5,701 bases of DNA from Actinomycetes bacterium (GTDB taxonomy: Bacteria > Actinomycetota > Actinomycetes > Mycobacteriales > Micromonosporaceae): the NCBI GenBank assembly GCA_023437285.1, contig JAEZGP010000519.1, positions 1-5,701 on the forward strand. The letters are read 5' to 3'. The notes beneath the pieces are model-generated. The model searched no databases, was not told the DNA's origin, and saw only the letters and a program-made list of their open reading frames with translations. A program made the translations under genes and the position numbers. Of the stretch, positions 1 through 5,608 are shown piece after piece (the first letter of the stretch is position 1; every line of letters starts with the position of its first letter).

Positions 1-260
1 ACGCGCCGGACGGTCTCCGCCAGGAGCGCCGCACCGGAGGAACCGGCCCACTCGGCGCGGTCGGTGCCGTAGTTGGACCCCAGGTCGCCCAGGGACGCGG
101 CCGACAGCAACGCGTCGCACGCGGCGTGGGCGGCGACGTCGCCGTCGGAGTGGCCGGCGAGCCCGTCCGCCCCCTCCCACAGCAGGCCGGCGACCCAGCA
201 GGGCCGGCCGGCCTGGAACGCGTGCACGTCGGTACCGACGCCGACCACCGGAACGTTCAC
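1..260 (-). CDS. ispF: 2-C-methyl-D-erythritol 2,4-cyclodiphosphate synthase IspF, N-terminal part (runs off the left edge)
   Basis: IspF cyclises CDP-methylerythritol 2-phosphate to the 2,4-cyclodiphosphate with loss of CMP, the fifth step of the cytosolic MEP isoprenoid pathway; the family acts as a zinc-dependent homotrimer. About 86 residues are visible, beginning [15 protein letters not shown]. The Asp11-x-His13 pair and His45, in the run [10 protein letters not shown] (36-45), match the three metal ligands of the family (Asp8, His10, His42 in E. coli), and LGDLG follows at 57-61. The GTG start at 260 is preceded by AGGG about 7 bases upstream, and an in-frame TAG four codons upstream excludes a longer start. 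It lies 54 bp downstream of ispD on the same strand, so the two are probably co-transcribed. The C-terminal half is outside the window. The assignment is firm. Confidence 0.95.
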   Translation of the reverse strand, partial: MNVPVVGVGTDVHAFQAGRPCWVAGLLWEGADGLAGHSDGDVAAHAACDALLSAASLGDLGSNYGTDRAEWAGSSGAALLAETVRR

Positions 261-286
261 GCCTTCACCCTACGCGGCGCCGGGTG

Positions 287-304
287 GTGGCCGCGGTGGG
301 CCAC
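287..304. other. Small inverted repeat between ispD and ispF
   Basis: GTGGCC (287-292) and GGCCAC (299-304) form a perfect 6-bp stem around a 6-base loop in the 54-bp ispD-ispF gap. There is no T-run on either side, so it does not look like an intrinsic terminator. It could be a weak RNA processing or stability hairpin, or simply chance in GC-rich DNA. Confidence 0.25.
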
Positions 305-314
305 GGGGCGACCA

Positions 315-1016
315 TCAGCCACGCAGCAGGAGTTCGGCGATCGCCAGGTCGAACGGTCGAGTGATCTTGAGGGCGGCCTCGTCGCCGGGGACGCACAGCA
401 CCGGTACGCCCAGCTGTTCGGCCAAGCCCGCGTCGTCGGTGAGCGGGTCACGGGCGGCGGCGTGGGCGGCGGTGAGCACCTCGCGACGGAACCCCTGCGG
501 CGTCTGCACGGCCCGCAGCACCGACCGGTCGACCGTACCGAGGGCGACCTCGTCCGGCCCGACCGTGCGGATGGTGTCGACGACGGGCAGGGCGGGCACC
601 ACGGCGTCGTGACCGGCCCGGACGGCGGCGGCAACGCGCTCGACGAGGTGCGGCGGCGCGAGTGCCCGCGCGGCGTCGTGCACCAACACGATCGGGTACG
701 GGGCCGGGACGGCGGCGAGAGCGGCCGCGACTGACGCCTGCCGGGTGTCGCCACCCGCGACGACGATCACGTCGACGTGGCCGGGGGGAACGTCGCGCAG
801 CATGTCCCGGACCCCGGCGACATCGCCGGGCGGGGCCGCGATCACGAGACAGCCGACGCTCGGGGCGGCGGCGAGCCGGCGGATGGCGTGCACGAGGAGG
901 GGCTCGCCCGCCAGGGTCCGCAGGGCCTTCGGCGCGCCGGGCCCGAGTCGGGTGCCCAGGCCGGCCGCCGGAACCAGGACCGCGACGTCACCGCGCGAGG
1001 GGGCGTGCGCGGTCAC
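315..1016 (-). CDS. ispD: 2-C-methyl-D-erythritol 4-phosphate cytidylyltransferase IspD
   Basis: IspD transfers CMP from CTP to methylerythritol 4-phosphate, the third step of the MEP isoprenoid pathway, in the cytosol. The 233-residue length is normal for the family. Visible motifs in order: the nucleotide-binding loop PAAGLGTRLG (16-25) with Arg23, then Lys30; GGDTRQASV (88-96); VHDAAR (112-117); PVVDTIR (144-150); VDRSVL with Arg164 followed by TPQGF (172-176); DDAG (194-197); and GDEAALKITRPFDL (211-224) with Lys217. These correspond to the CTP- and substrate-binding residues known from E. coli IspD. The start is GTG, and AGGA lies 7 bases upstream (complement of 1024-1027). carD ends 40 bp upstream and ispF starts 54 bp downstream on the same strand, the conserved actinobacterial carD-ispD-ispF order. 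Nothing looks broken. Confidence 0.97.
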   Translation of the reverse strand: MTAHAPSRGDVAVLVPAAGLGTRLGPGAPKALRTLAGEPLLVHAIRRLAAAPSVGCLVIAAPPGDVAGVRDMLRDVPPGHVDVIVVAGGDTRQASVAAALAAVPAPYPIVLVHDAARALAPPHLVERVAAAVRAGHDAVVPALPVVDTIRTVGPDEVALGTVDRSVLRAVQTPQGFRREVLTAAHAAARDPLTDDAGLAEQLGVPVLCVPGDEAALKITRPFDLAIAELLLRG

Positions 1017-1056
1017 GTCGCGGTCCTGTGTTGATCAGTTGCGTATCGGGCGCGGA

Positions 1057-1542
1057 TCAGGCCTCGGTCAGCACCTTGTCGAGGAGAACCTCGGCCGCGT
1101 CCTTCGTGCTCTTCTCGGCGAGGGCGACCTCGCCGACGAGGATGTCCCTCGCCTTGGCGAGCATGCGCTTCTCGCCGGCCGACAGGCCCCGCTCCCGCTC
1201 CCGACGCCAGAGGTCACGAACAACCTCCGCCACCTTGAGAGGGTTGCCGGAGGCCAGCTTCTCTAGGTTTGCCTTGTAACGCCGGGACCAGTTCGTGGGC
1301 TCCTCGGTGTGGGGGGCGCGCAGCACATCGAAGACCTTGCCCAGGCCTTCCTCGCCTACCACCTCGCGAACGCCGACGATCTCGGCATTTTCAGCGGGCA
1401 CCCGGACCGTCAAGTCACCCTGGGCGACGCGAAGCACAAGGTACTGCTTCTCTTCGCCTTTGATGACCCGAGTCTCGATTGCCTCGATGAGTGCGGCCCC
1501 GTGGTGGGGGTAGACAACGGTTTCGCCGACACTGAAAACCAT
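1057..1542 (-). CDS. carD: CarD family RNA polymerase-binding transcription regulator
   Basis: CarD binds the RNA polymerase beta subunit and stabilises the open promoter complex; in mycobacteria it is essential and acts broadly on rRNA and housekeeping promoters. This 161-residue protein is almost exactly the length of mycobacterial CarD. The N-terminal Tudor-like RNAP-interaction domain (about 1-55, starting [17 protein letters not shown]) has Arg25 and Arg47, the positions known in M. tuberculosis CarD to contact polymerase. The helical DNA-binding C-terminal domain carries Trp85 in [15 protein letters not shown], the residue that wedges into the upstream edge of the transcription bubble. 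ATG at 1542 is preceded by a purine-rich GAAAGGGG (complement of 1553-1560) at about 10-base spacing. It is the first gene of the carD-ispD-ispF run and is divergent from the membrane protein gene at 1885. Confidence 0.97.
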   Translation of the reverse strand: MVFSVGETVVYPHHGAALIEAIETRVIKGEEKQYLVLRVAQGDLTVRVPAENAEIVGVREVVGEEGLGKVFDVLRAPHTEEPTNWSRRYKANLEKLASGNPLKVAEVVRDLWRRERERGLSAGEKRMLAKARDILVGEVALAEKSTKDAAEVLLDKVLTEA

Positions 1543-1569
1543 AGGTTCGAAACCCCTTTCGCTGTGTCT

Positions 1570-1575
1570 AGGGTA
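1570..1575 (-). promoter_or_regulatory. Candidate extended -10 promoter for carD
   Basis: On the minus strand the hexamer TACCCT (complement of 1570-1575) fits the actinobacterial TAnnnT -10 pattern and is directly preceded by TGT, an extended -10 (TGn) motif. No -35 resembling TTGACA lies 17 bases upstream. Initiation about 7 bases downstream would give a leader of roughly 20 nt containing the carD ribosome-binding site. This is inference from pattern only. Confidence 0.35.
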
Positions 1576-1872
1576 ACACGCGGCGCAACCATCGGCCCAC
1601 CCCGGTCTTCAGCGTCCTCGCAGCTCAGAACCGTTGTGAGGGTTGACGCTCCAGCTTGACACAACTACGGAGAGGTGTGATCCGTGGTCGATCAAGAACG
1701 GTCTGTAAGGACCAGCCTCGCTTATCCGGCAACTGCGCCGAAAAGCCCACCGATGGGGCGGCCCACCATGAGACAACGCCCTGACCACGCGTTAGACAAC
1801 TTGAGGTCACGGGTAGATAGGTATGGCGTTCATTACACCTCTTGAGCGACAGTAGAGGTCTGGGGTGGGTGC

Positions 1873-1879
1873 AGGGAGG
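1873..1879 (+). promoter_or_regulatory. Ribosome-binding site fixing the start of the redoxin-like gene
   Basis: AGGGAGG lies 5 bases upstream of ATG 1885 and is a strong Shine-Dalgarno match. It supports this ATG over any later start in the frame. Confidence 0.7.
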
Positions 1880-1884
1880 CAGCC

Positions 1885-2661
1885 ATGGGCGTTCTTCGTC
1901 CGGACAACGGCGGCTCGCCACCGCCTGACGATGGCGTGCCGCACGGCGTGCCCGACCTGCCGCCCGAGTGGGGCACGATCGTCATCCCGGACAACGCCGC
2001 CGAACTCGACCGGGAAGCCGCCCAGGTGCGCCGTGAACTGCGGCGGCGCGGCAAGCGCGGCGGGCCCGTACGCCGGTTCTTCGGCCTGCCCAGCGACCCG
2101 TCCGGCACGAACGGCGTCGGCGTACCGTTGATCATCATGAGCGTCGCCGTGATCACGACGCTGATCAGCCTGTTCGTGGTCACCTGGGACCGGCGTCCCG
2201 CGCAGCCCACGAACGCCCTCACCGGCACCGGCGCCGCCGGTACGCCCCTGCCCGATTTGACCTTCACCAACGCCGCCGGCGTCACCGTCTCGCTGCGGCC
2301 GCTGCTGCCCGCCGTCGTCCTGCTCGTCGACGCCTGCCCGTGCGCGTCGCTCATCGCCGACACCGCGGCCACCGCGCCGCCCGGCGTCAACGTGATCGTC
2401 GTCGGCGCCCAGCTACCCAAGATCACCGATGCCCGGCCCAACACGTACGCCCTCAGCGACCCCCACGGCGTCCTACGCGGCCGCTACGCCGCCGGCACGC
2501 AACAGTCCGCCGCCGGCGCGCAACAGTCCGGCGCCCCGGCCGCCACCGCGCTGTTCGTCGATCGCGCCGGCACGCTGCTCGCCACCGTGCCCAACGCCAC
2601 CGCCATCGCCGCCCTGCGCGCGCCACTGGCCAGCCTCGCGGCCGCCACCAGCCCGAACTAG
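1885..2661 (+). CDS. Single-pass membrane protein with a thioredoxin/redoxin-like outer domain (CPC motif)
   Basis: Function is unknown. The 258-residue protein has a Pro/Asp-rich N-terminus (1-35), a charged stretch rich in Arg/Lys (42-65), one hydrophobic segment (about 80-101, VPLIIMSVAVITTLISLFVV) and a C-terminal domain (about 119-258). The basic stretch before the membrane segment suggests an N-in, C-out topology. The C-terminal domain reads like a redoxin: a TPLPDLTFTNAAGVTVSL entry strand, a hydrophobic strand ending in DACPCASL (149-156), a second strand VNVIVVGAQ, and a late AATALFVDRAGTLLATV strand with Pro218 where such folds carry the cis-proline. The usual CxxC is replaced by Cys151-Pro-Cys153, so classical disulfide chemistry is uncertain. 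A 7-residue tandem repeat lies at 203-216. The gene is divergent from carD, and its stop overlaps that of the convergent PKS gene by 4 bp. The redoxin fold is inferred by eye and needs structural confirmation. Confidence 0.8.
   Translation: MGVLRPDNGGSPPPDDGVPHGVPDLPPEWGTIVIPDNAAELDREAAQVRRELRRRGKRGGPVRRFFGLPSDPSGTNGVGVPLIIMSVAVITTLISLFVVTWDRRPAQPTNALTGTGAAGTPLPDLTFTNAAGVTVSLRPLLPAVVLLVDACPCASLIADTAATAPPGVNVIVVGAQLPKITDARPNTYALSDPHGVLRGRYAAGTQQSAAGAQQSGAPAATALFVDRAGTLLATVPNATAIAALRAPLASLAAATSPN
2491..2532 (+). repeat. In-frame 21-bp tandem duplication inside the redoxin-like gene
   Basis: Two adjacent 21-base units (2491-2511 and 2512-2532) differ at only two positions and encode AGTQQSA and AGAQQSG. 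They sit in the loop between two predicted strands of the redoxin-like domain. The near identity suggests a recent slippage duplication that keeps the frame. Confidence 0.85.
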
Positions 2662-3686
2662 GCGAGCAACGCGCTGTAGAGCGTCAGGCCAGGGCCGAAC
2701 GCCATCATCATGATCGGCGCCGGGCCGCGGTTGCGCAGCCTGTCCGCGATCATGAGTACGGTCGGCGACGAGCAGTTCCCGTGATCGGCCAGCACGCCCC
2801 GGGAGGCGGCCAGATCCGCCTCGGACAGCCCCAACTCCTCGGCCACCACGTCGAGGATGCGCGGCCCGCCCGGGTGCACCGCCCACCCGCCCACGTCGCC
2901 CACCGCGAGCCCGTGCCCGGCCAGCACCCCCGCCACCAGCGGCCGCACGTGCGCGCGCAGGGCGTCCGGCACCTGCGGCGACAACCCCATCCGGAACCCC
3001 AGGTCGGTGACCTGCCAGGTCATATAGTCGGCCGTCGTGGTGTCCGTCACCGAGGCCACCTCGCGTACCCCGTACGGCCCGGTGGTCGGCAGCAGCACCG
3101 CGGCGGCCGCGGCGTCCGAGAACAGCGCGTGCGCCACCACCTGCTGCGGGTCCACGGCCGCCGGCTGCACGTGCAGGCTGGGCAGCTCCACGCAGAGCAG
3201 CACCGCCGGGCGGCCCCGCACCGCCACGAAGTCGCTGACCGCCCCCAGGCCGGGCAGGGCCGCGTAACAGCCCATGTGCCCCACGAACAGCCGCTGCGCG
3301 GTCGGCGGCAGGCCCAGGTCGCGGGCCAGCAGGATGTCCAGGCCCGGGGTCACGTACCCGGTGCACGAACAGACCGCGAGCAGCCCGATGTCGCTGGCCG
3401 CCACGCCCGCCTCCGCCAGGGCCGCGCTCACCGCCTCCTTGCCCAGCGGCAGGGCCTCGGCCAGGTAGCGCTCCATGCGCCGCGACGTCGGCCACTGCGA
3501 CACGTCCTCGACCATCGGGTTGGCCACGCCGTGCCGGGTCACCACGCCCGAGTTCTCGAACACCCGCTTGGCCAGCCCGCGCGCCACGCCCGCGTAGTGG
3601 CCCGCGAAGAACCCGTCGAACACCGCGCGCTGCGTCACGGGTGGCGGGTGCGCCACCCCGATCCCGGCGATGCGTGCCCTCACCAT
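2658..3686 (-). CDS. Type III polyketide synthase (chalcone/stilbene synthase family), probable alkylresorcinol-type synthase
   Basis: Type III PKSs are cytosolic homodimers that extend a CoA-bound starter with malonyl-CoA and cyclise the chain in one active site. The Cys-His-Asn triad is visible: Cys140 in VGHMGCYAALPGL, His271 in WAVHPGGPRILD and Asn304 in DHGNCSSPTVL. Their spacing is close to plant chalcone synthase (Cys164/His303/Asn336). The family loop GFGPG appears as AFGPG (329-333). Phe189 and Phe231 fall where the two gatekeeper phenylalanines are expected. The length, 342 residues, is on the short side for the family, but no motif is missing. The start ATG overlaps the end of the upstream flavoprotein gene by 7 bases (ATGGTGA), implying translational coupling. 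The neighbours (flavoprotein, UbiG-like methyltransferase, UbiA) suggest a long fatty acyl starter and a prenylated phenolic-lipid product, as in the Actinoplanes agq system where the PKS is AgqA. The starter and ring type cannot be read from the sequence. FabH is less likely because of the GPG loop and context. Confidence 0.93.
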   Translation of the reverse strand: MVRARIAGIGVAHPPPVTQRAVFDGFFAGHYAGVARGLAKRVFENSGVVTRHGVANPMVEDVSQWPTSRRMERYLAEALPLGKEAVSAALAEAGVAASDIGLLAVCSCTGYVTPGLDILLARDLGLPPTAQRLFVGHMGCYAALPGLGAVSDFVAVRGRPAVLLCVELPSLHVQPAAVDPQQVVAHALFSDAAAAAVLLPTTGPYGVREVASVTDTTTADYMTWQVTDLGFRMGLSPQVPDALRAHVRPLVAGVLAGHGLAVGDVGGWAVHPGGPRILDVVAEELGLSEADLAASRGVLADHGNCSSPTVLMIADRLRNRGPAPIMMMAFGPGLTLYSALLA

Positions 3687-4846
3687 CGCGGCGCCGCCCC
3701 GTCAGCGTCCGGGTCGCCGCCCAGCGTGGCGATGCCCAGCCAGTCGGCGCAGACATCGGACGTGGCCGGCTGCAACGACCCGCACCGCGCGTCGCGGAAC
3801 AGCCGCTCCAGCGGGTGCCCGCGCCGGCTCGCCGACGTGCCGGCCGCCTCCAGCAGCGACGCGGCCACGTCCATCGCCGTCGTGCCCGCCAGATACTTGG
3901 CGCGCCACACCCAGCGGTTCGTCTCCGGGTCGCCCGGCGCCTCGGTGACCCGGCGGGCCGCCTCCTCGACGACGAGCCGGGCCGCGGCCACGGCGGCGTC
4001 GGCCCGCCCCACCCGGGCCCGTACGGAGGCCAGCTTGCCCAGCCCCCGGCTCCCAGACAGGTGCTCGACCGCGGCGTCCACACACGACTGCGCGACGCCC
4101 ACGTACACGGCCGCGTAGCTGGCGACCATCCAGTGCGGCATGAGCTGTGCGACCAGCAGGGCCAGGCCCTCCGCGCCGCCCAACAGCGCGCTGGGCGGCA
4201 CCGTCACGTCCAGGTGCAGGTCGTGCGACGACGTCGCGCGCATGCCCAGCGAATCCCAGGTCGGCTCCACGGTCACGCCCTCGCCGGCCGGCACGAGAAA
4301 CTGCGAGACCACCTCGTCATCGAGCGCCGAGCGCGCCGCCACCAGGTAGGCGTCGGCGTGCCCCGCACCCGAGCAGAACGACTTGGCACCCTTGATGTGA
4401 AACCCGCCGTCCACCGGCTCGTACCGGGTGTTGAGCTGCGACAGCCGCGAACCCACGCCGCGCTCGCTCATCGCGACCGCGTAGAAGCGGCCCTCCGCCG
4501 CCCCGGCCAGGATCCGGTCCCGATCGGCGAAGAACTCCTCCGGTACGCCCAGGGAGCGCGCCACCTCGTCGGGCACGCCGCCCAGCGCGCCGGTGACCGA
4601 GGCGTGCATGTTGAACACCAGGGCCGTGGCCCCGTTGCCCCGAGCCAGCTCGAAGGCCACCTTCGCGTAGTCGGCGTACGTGGCCCCCAACCCGCCGAGG
4701 CGGGCCGGTACGAGCAGGCCGAACATCCCCGCCGCCCGCAGGTCGGCGAAGTCGTCGACCGGAAAGTCGCCCGTCCGGTCGTACTCGGCGGCGCGCGCGG
4801 CCAGGCGCGGCCGCAGGCGCGAGACGACCTCCCACGGTGCGGGCAT
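3680..4846 (-). CDS. Acyl-CoA dehydrogenase-fold flavoprotein, probable aromatic-ring monooxygenase of the PKS locus
   Basis: The 388-residue protein has the three-part acyl-CoA dehydrogenase layout: a helical N-terminal domain (about 1-118, with LRAAGMFGLLVPARLGGLG), a beta domain (about 120-222, with AMSERGVGSRLS and FHIKGAKSFCSGAGHADAYL) and a helical C-terminal domain (about 230-388). Catalytic acids appear to be absent. The loop after FRDAR (350-354), where medium-chain dehydrogenases carry the base Glu, reads CGSLQPATSD, with Pro360 aligning by eye to the Glu. The alternative position used by isovaleryl-CoA dehydrogenase aligns to Met240. The fold also includes flavin-dependent monooxygenases (DszC/HpaH type), so ring hydroxylation of the PKS product with reduced flavin from a separate reductase is the best inference. 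A reductase is not in the window. ATG 4846 has GAGAGGAAG about 5 bases upstream, overlapping the end of the methyltransferase gene 12 bp away. The stop overlaps the PKS start. Confidence 0.88.
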   Translation of the reverse strand: MPAPWEVVSRLRPRLAARAAEYDRTGDFPVDDFADLRAAGMFGLLVPARLGGLGATYADYAKVAFELARGNGATALVFNMHASVTGALGGVPDEVARSLGVPEEFFADRDRILAGAAEGRFYAVAMSERGVGSRLSQLNTRYEPVDGGFHIKGAKSFCSGAGHADAYLVAARSALDDEVVSQFLVPAGEGVTVEPTWDSLGMRATSSHDLHLDVTVPPSALLGGAEGLALLVAQLMPHWMVASYAAVYVGVAQSCVDAAVEHLSGSRGLGKLASVRARVGRADAAVAAARLVVEEAARRVTEAPGDPETNRWVWRAKYLAGTTAMDVAASLLEAAGTSASRRGHPLERLFRDARCGSLQPATSDVCADWLGIATLGGDPDADGAAPRW

Positions 4847-4862
4847 CGCGTCTTCCTCTCAG
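4847..4862 (-). promoter_or_regulatory. Ribosome-binding site of the flavoprotein gene overlapping the methyltransferase stop
   Basis: On the minus strand the 12-base gap, together with the preceding TGA, reads TGAGAGGAAGACGCG before ATG. The GAGGA core is 7 bases from the start codon and abuts the methyltransferase stop. This tight layout supports one transcript with linked translation. Confidence 0.7.
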
Positions 4863-5563
4863 CTGTGCTTCTTGGTGCCGACCGCCTGGTACAGCACGGC
4901 GGTCGACCGGCTCGGGACCATGCGTACGGCGCCGCGGCGGGTGATGAGCCAACGCAGCATCTGCCCCGTGGCCGGCCGCAGGCCGGTCACGGTCAGGTCG
5001 ACGCCGGCCCGGGCGGCCGCTTCGACGATCACGGACGGACGCACGAACAGCTTCGGGTCGTGGATGCCGGGTGGCGCGCCGCCCGGCATCCGCTCGCCGA
5101 CCGTCACCACGACGAACCGGGCGGCGGCCGTGGCGTTGATCGTGTCGATCACGAGGGTGCCGCCGGGACGCAGCAGCCGGCACGCCTCGGCCACCACGGC
5201 GGCGGGGTCGCTCACGTGCTCCAGGATCTCGCCCGCGGTGACCACGTCGGCGCAGCCGTCGGCCAGCGGTACCCGGGTCACGTCCGCGCGTACCGGCGTC
5301 ACGCCGTGCTCGCGTGCCTGCTCCAGGGAGGGCGTGACCAGGTCGACGCCCACATGCCGGTAGCCCTCGACGTGCGGGGCGAGCAGGCCGGCGCCGCAGG
5401 CCAGGTCGACCAGGACGGCGTCGTCGCGGGTGGCGGGCGGGATCAGCGCGGCGCGGGCCTCGGCGATCCAGTGCAGGGTGACGAACAGCCCGTTCGGGCG
5501 CCACCACTCGTCGCGCAGGTCCTCGTACTGCCGGACATCGTTCCTCGGTAGCACTCGCGGCAT
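4859..5563 (-). CDS. UbiG/Coq3-like class I SAM-dependent O-methyltransferase
   Basis: This 234-residue enzyme should transfer a methyl group from S-adenosylmethionine to a phenolic oxygen. The Rossmann methyltransferase core is clear: motif I VDLACGAGLLAP (52-63), acidic Asp74 ending strand 2 (VGVDL), Asp94 in RADVTRVPLADG, GEILEHV (111-117), and LRPGGTLVIDT (131-141). The N-terminal stretch YEDLRDEWWRPNGLFVTLH (13-31) resembles the UbiG/Coq3 entry region, so automatic annotation may call it a ubiquinone enzyme. Actinobacteria normally use menaquinone, so a role on the phenolic lipid made by the downstream PKS is more likely. It is the first gene of the three-gene minus-strand operon. ATG 5563 follows an in-frame TGA two codons upstream, which limits extension. 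No good Shine-Dalgarno is visible, so the message may be leaderless or weakly initiated. GTG at codon 4 is an alternative start. Confidence 0.9.
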   Translation of the reverse strand: MPRVLPRNDVRQYEDLRDEWWRPNGLFVTLHWIAEARAALIPPATRDDAVLVDLACGAGLLAPHVEGYRHVGVDLVTPSLEQAREHGVTPVRADVTRVPLADGCADVVTAGEILEHVSDPAAVVAEACRLLRPGGTLVIDTINATAAARFVVVTVGERMPGGAPPGIHDPKLFVRPSVIVEAAARAGVDLTVTGLRPATGQMLRWLITRRGAVRMVPSRSTAVLYQAVGTKKHS

Positions 5564-5608
5564 GGTTCAGCGTGACACGGAACGGGCGCACCGGCCACAC
5601 TTGCCTGC
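5564..5608. promoter_or_regulatory. 45-bp divergent promoter region between the methyltransferase and UbiA genes
   Basis: Both divergent transcripts must start in or beside these 45 bases unless they arise inside the opposite gene. For the plus strand, GTGACA (5572-5577, one mismatch to TTGACA) is followed after 18 bases by CACACT (5596-5601, a weak match to TAnnnT). Initiation 8 bases on would fall at the GTG start codon, which suggests leaderless transcription. No clear minus-strand promoter pair is seen. Neither gene has a Shine-Dalgarno sequence here. Confidence 0.4.

Larger units (their letters stand above)
1543..1884. other. 342-bp divergent intergenic region between carD and the redoxin-like membrane protein gene
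   Basis: No credible gene is seen here; the open frames lack a start with a ribosome-binding site and show no recognisable protein. The region is noticeably less GC-rich than the flanks, as expected for promoter DNA. It contains the candidate carD -10 at 1570-1575, an exact TTGACA at 1656-1661 without a good plus-strand -10 at 16-18 bases, and two copies of AGACAAC (1771-1777 and 1794-1800). It also holds an A/T-richer stretch at about 1792-1839 that probably carries the promoter of the downstream plus-strand gene, although no single -35/-10 pair stands out. Confidence 0.5.

Noticed and set aside
287..304. Hairpin between ispD and ispF as a transcription terminator
   Set aside because: The stem is only 6 bp and there is no T-run. 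The flanking genes are an expected co-transcribed pair.
1656..1661. Exact TTGACA as a plus-strand -35 box
   Set aside because: No TAnnnT-like hexamer lies 16-18 bases downstream, and it is over 220 bp from the nearest plus-strand start.
2658..3686. DpgA (dihydroxyphenylacetyl-CoA synthase) or FabH identity for the PKS
   Set aside because: No DpgB/C/D-like genes are adjacent, and the FGPG loop and chalcone-synthase-like residue spacing fit a type III PKS better than FabH. DpgA cannot be fully excluded without a phylogeny.
2473..4083. Minus-strand open frame of 536 codons overlapping the PKS in another frame
   Set aside because: Gly/Arg/Ala-rich shadow of the PKS and flavoprotein coding frames, with no motifs.
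2340..4118. Plus-strand open frame of 592 codons across the end of the redoxin-like gene and the PKS
   Set aside because: Low-complexity Arg/His/Ala composition with no ribosome-binding site. It conflicts with the PKS, whose triad is intact on the other strand.
3680..4846. Beta-oxidation acyl-CoA dehydrogenase
   Set aside because: No glutamate is seen at either known catalytic position, and the gene is translationally coupled to a PKS rather than to fatty-acid degradation genes.
3641..5551. Long plus-strand open frame (636 codons) opposite the flavoprotein and methyltransferase genes
   Set aside because: It is antisense to two well-recognised genes. Its translation is Arg/His/Gly-rich with no domain, as expected for a shadow frame in GC-rich DNA.
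4317..5600. Minus-strand open frame of 427 codons overlapping the methyltransferase and flavoprotein in another frame
   Set aside because: Arg-rich shadow; the overlapping frames carry clear SAM-methyltransferase and ACAD-fold motifs.
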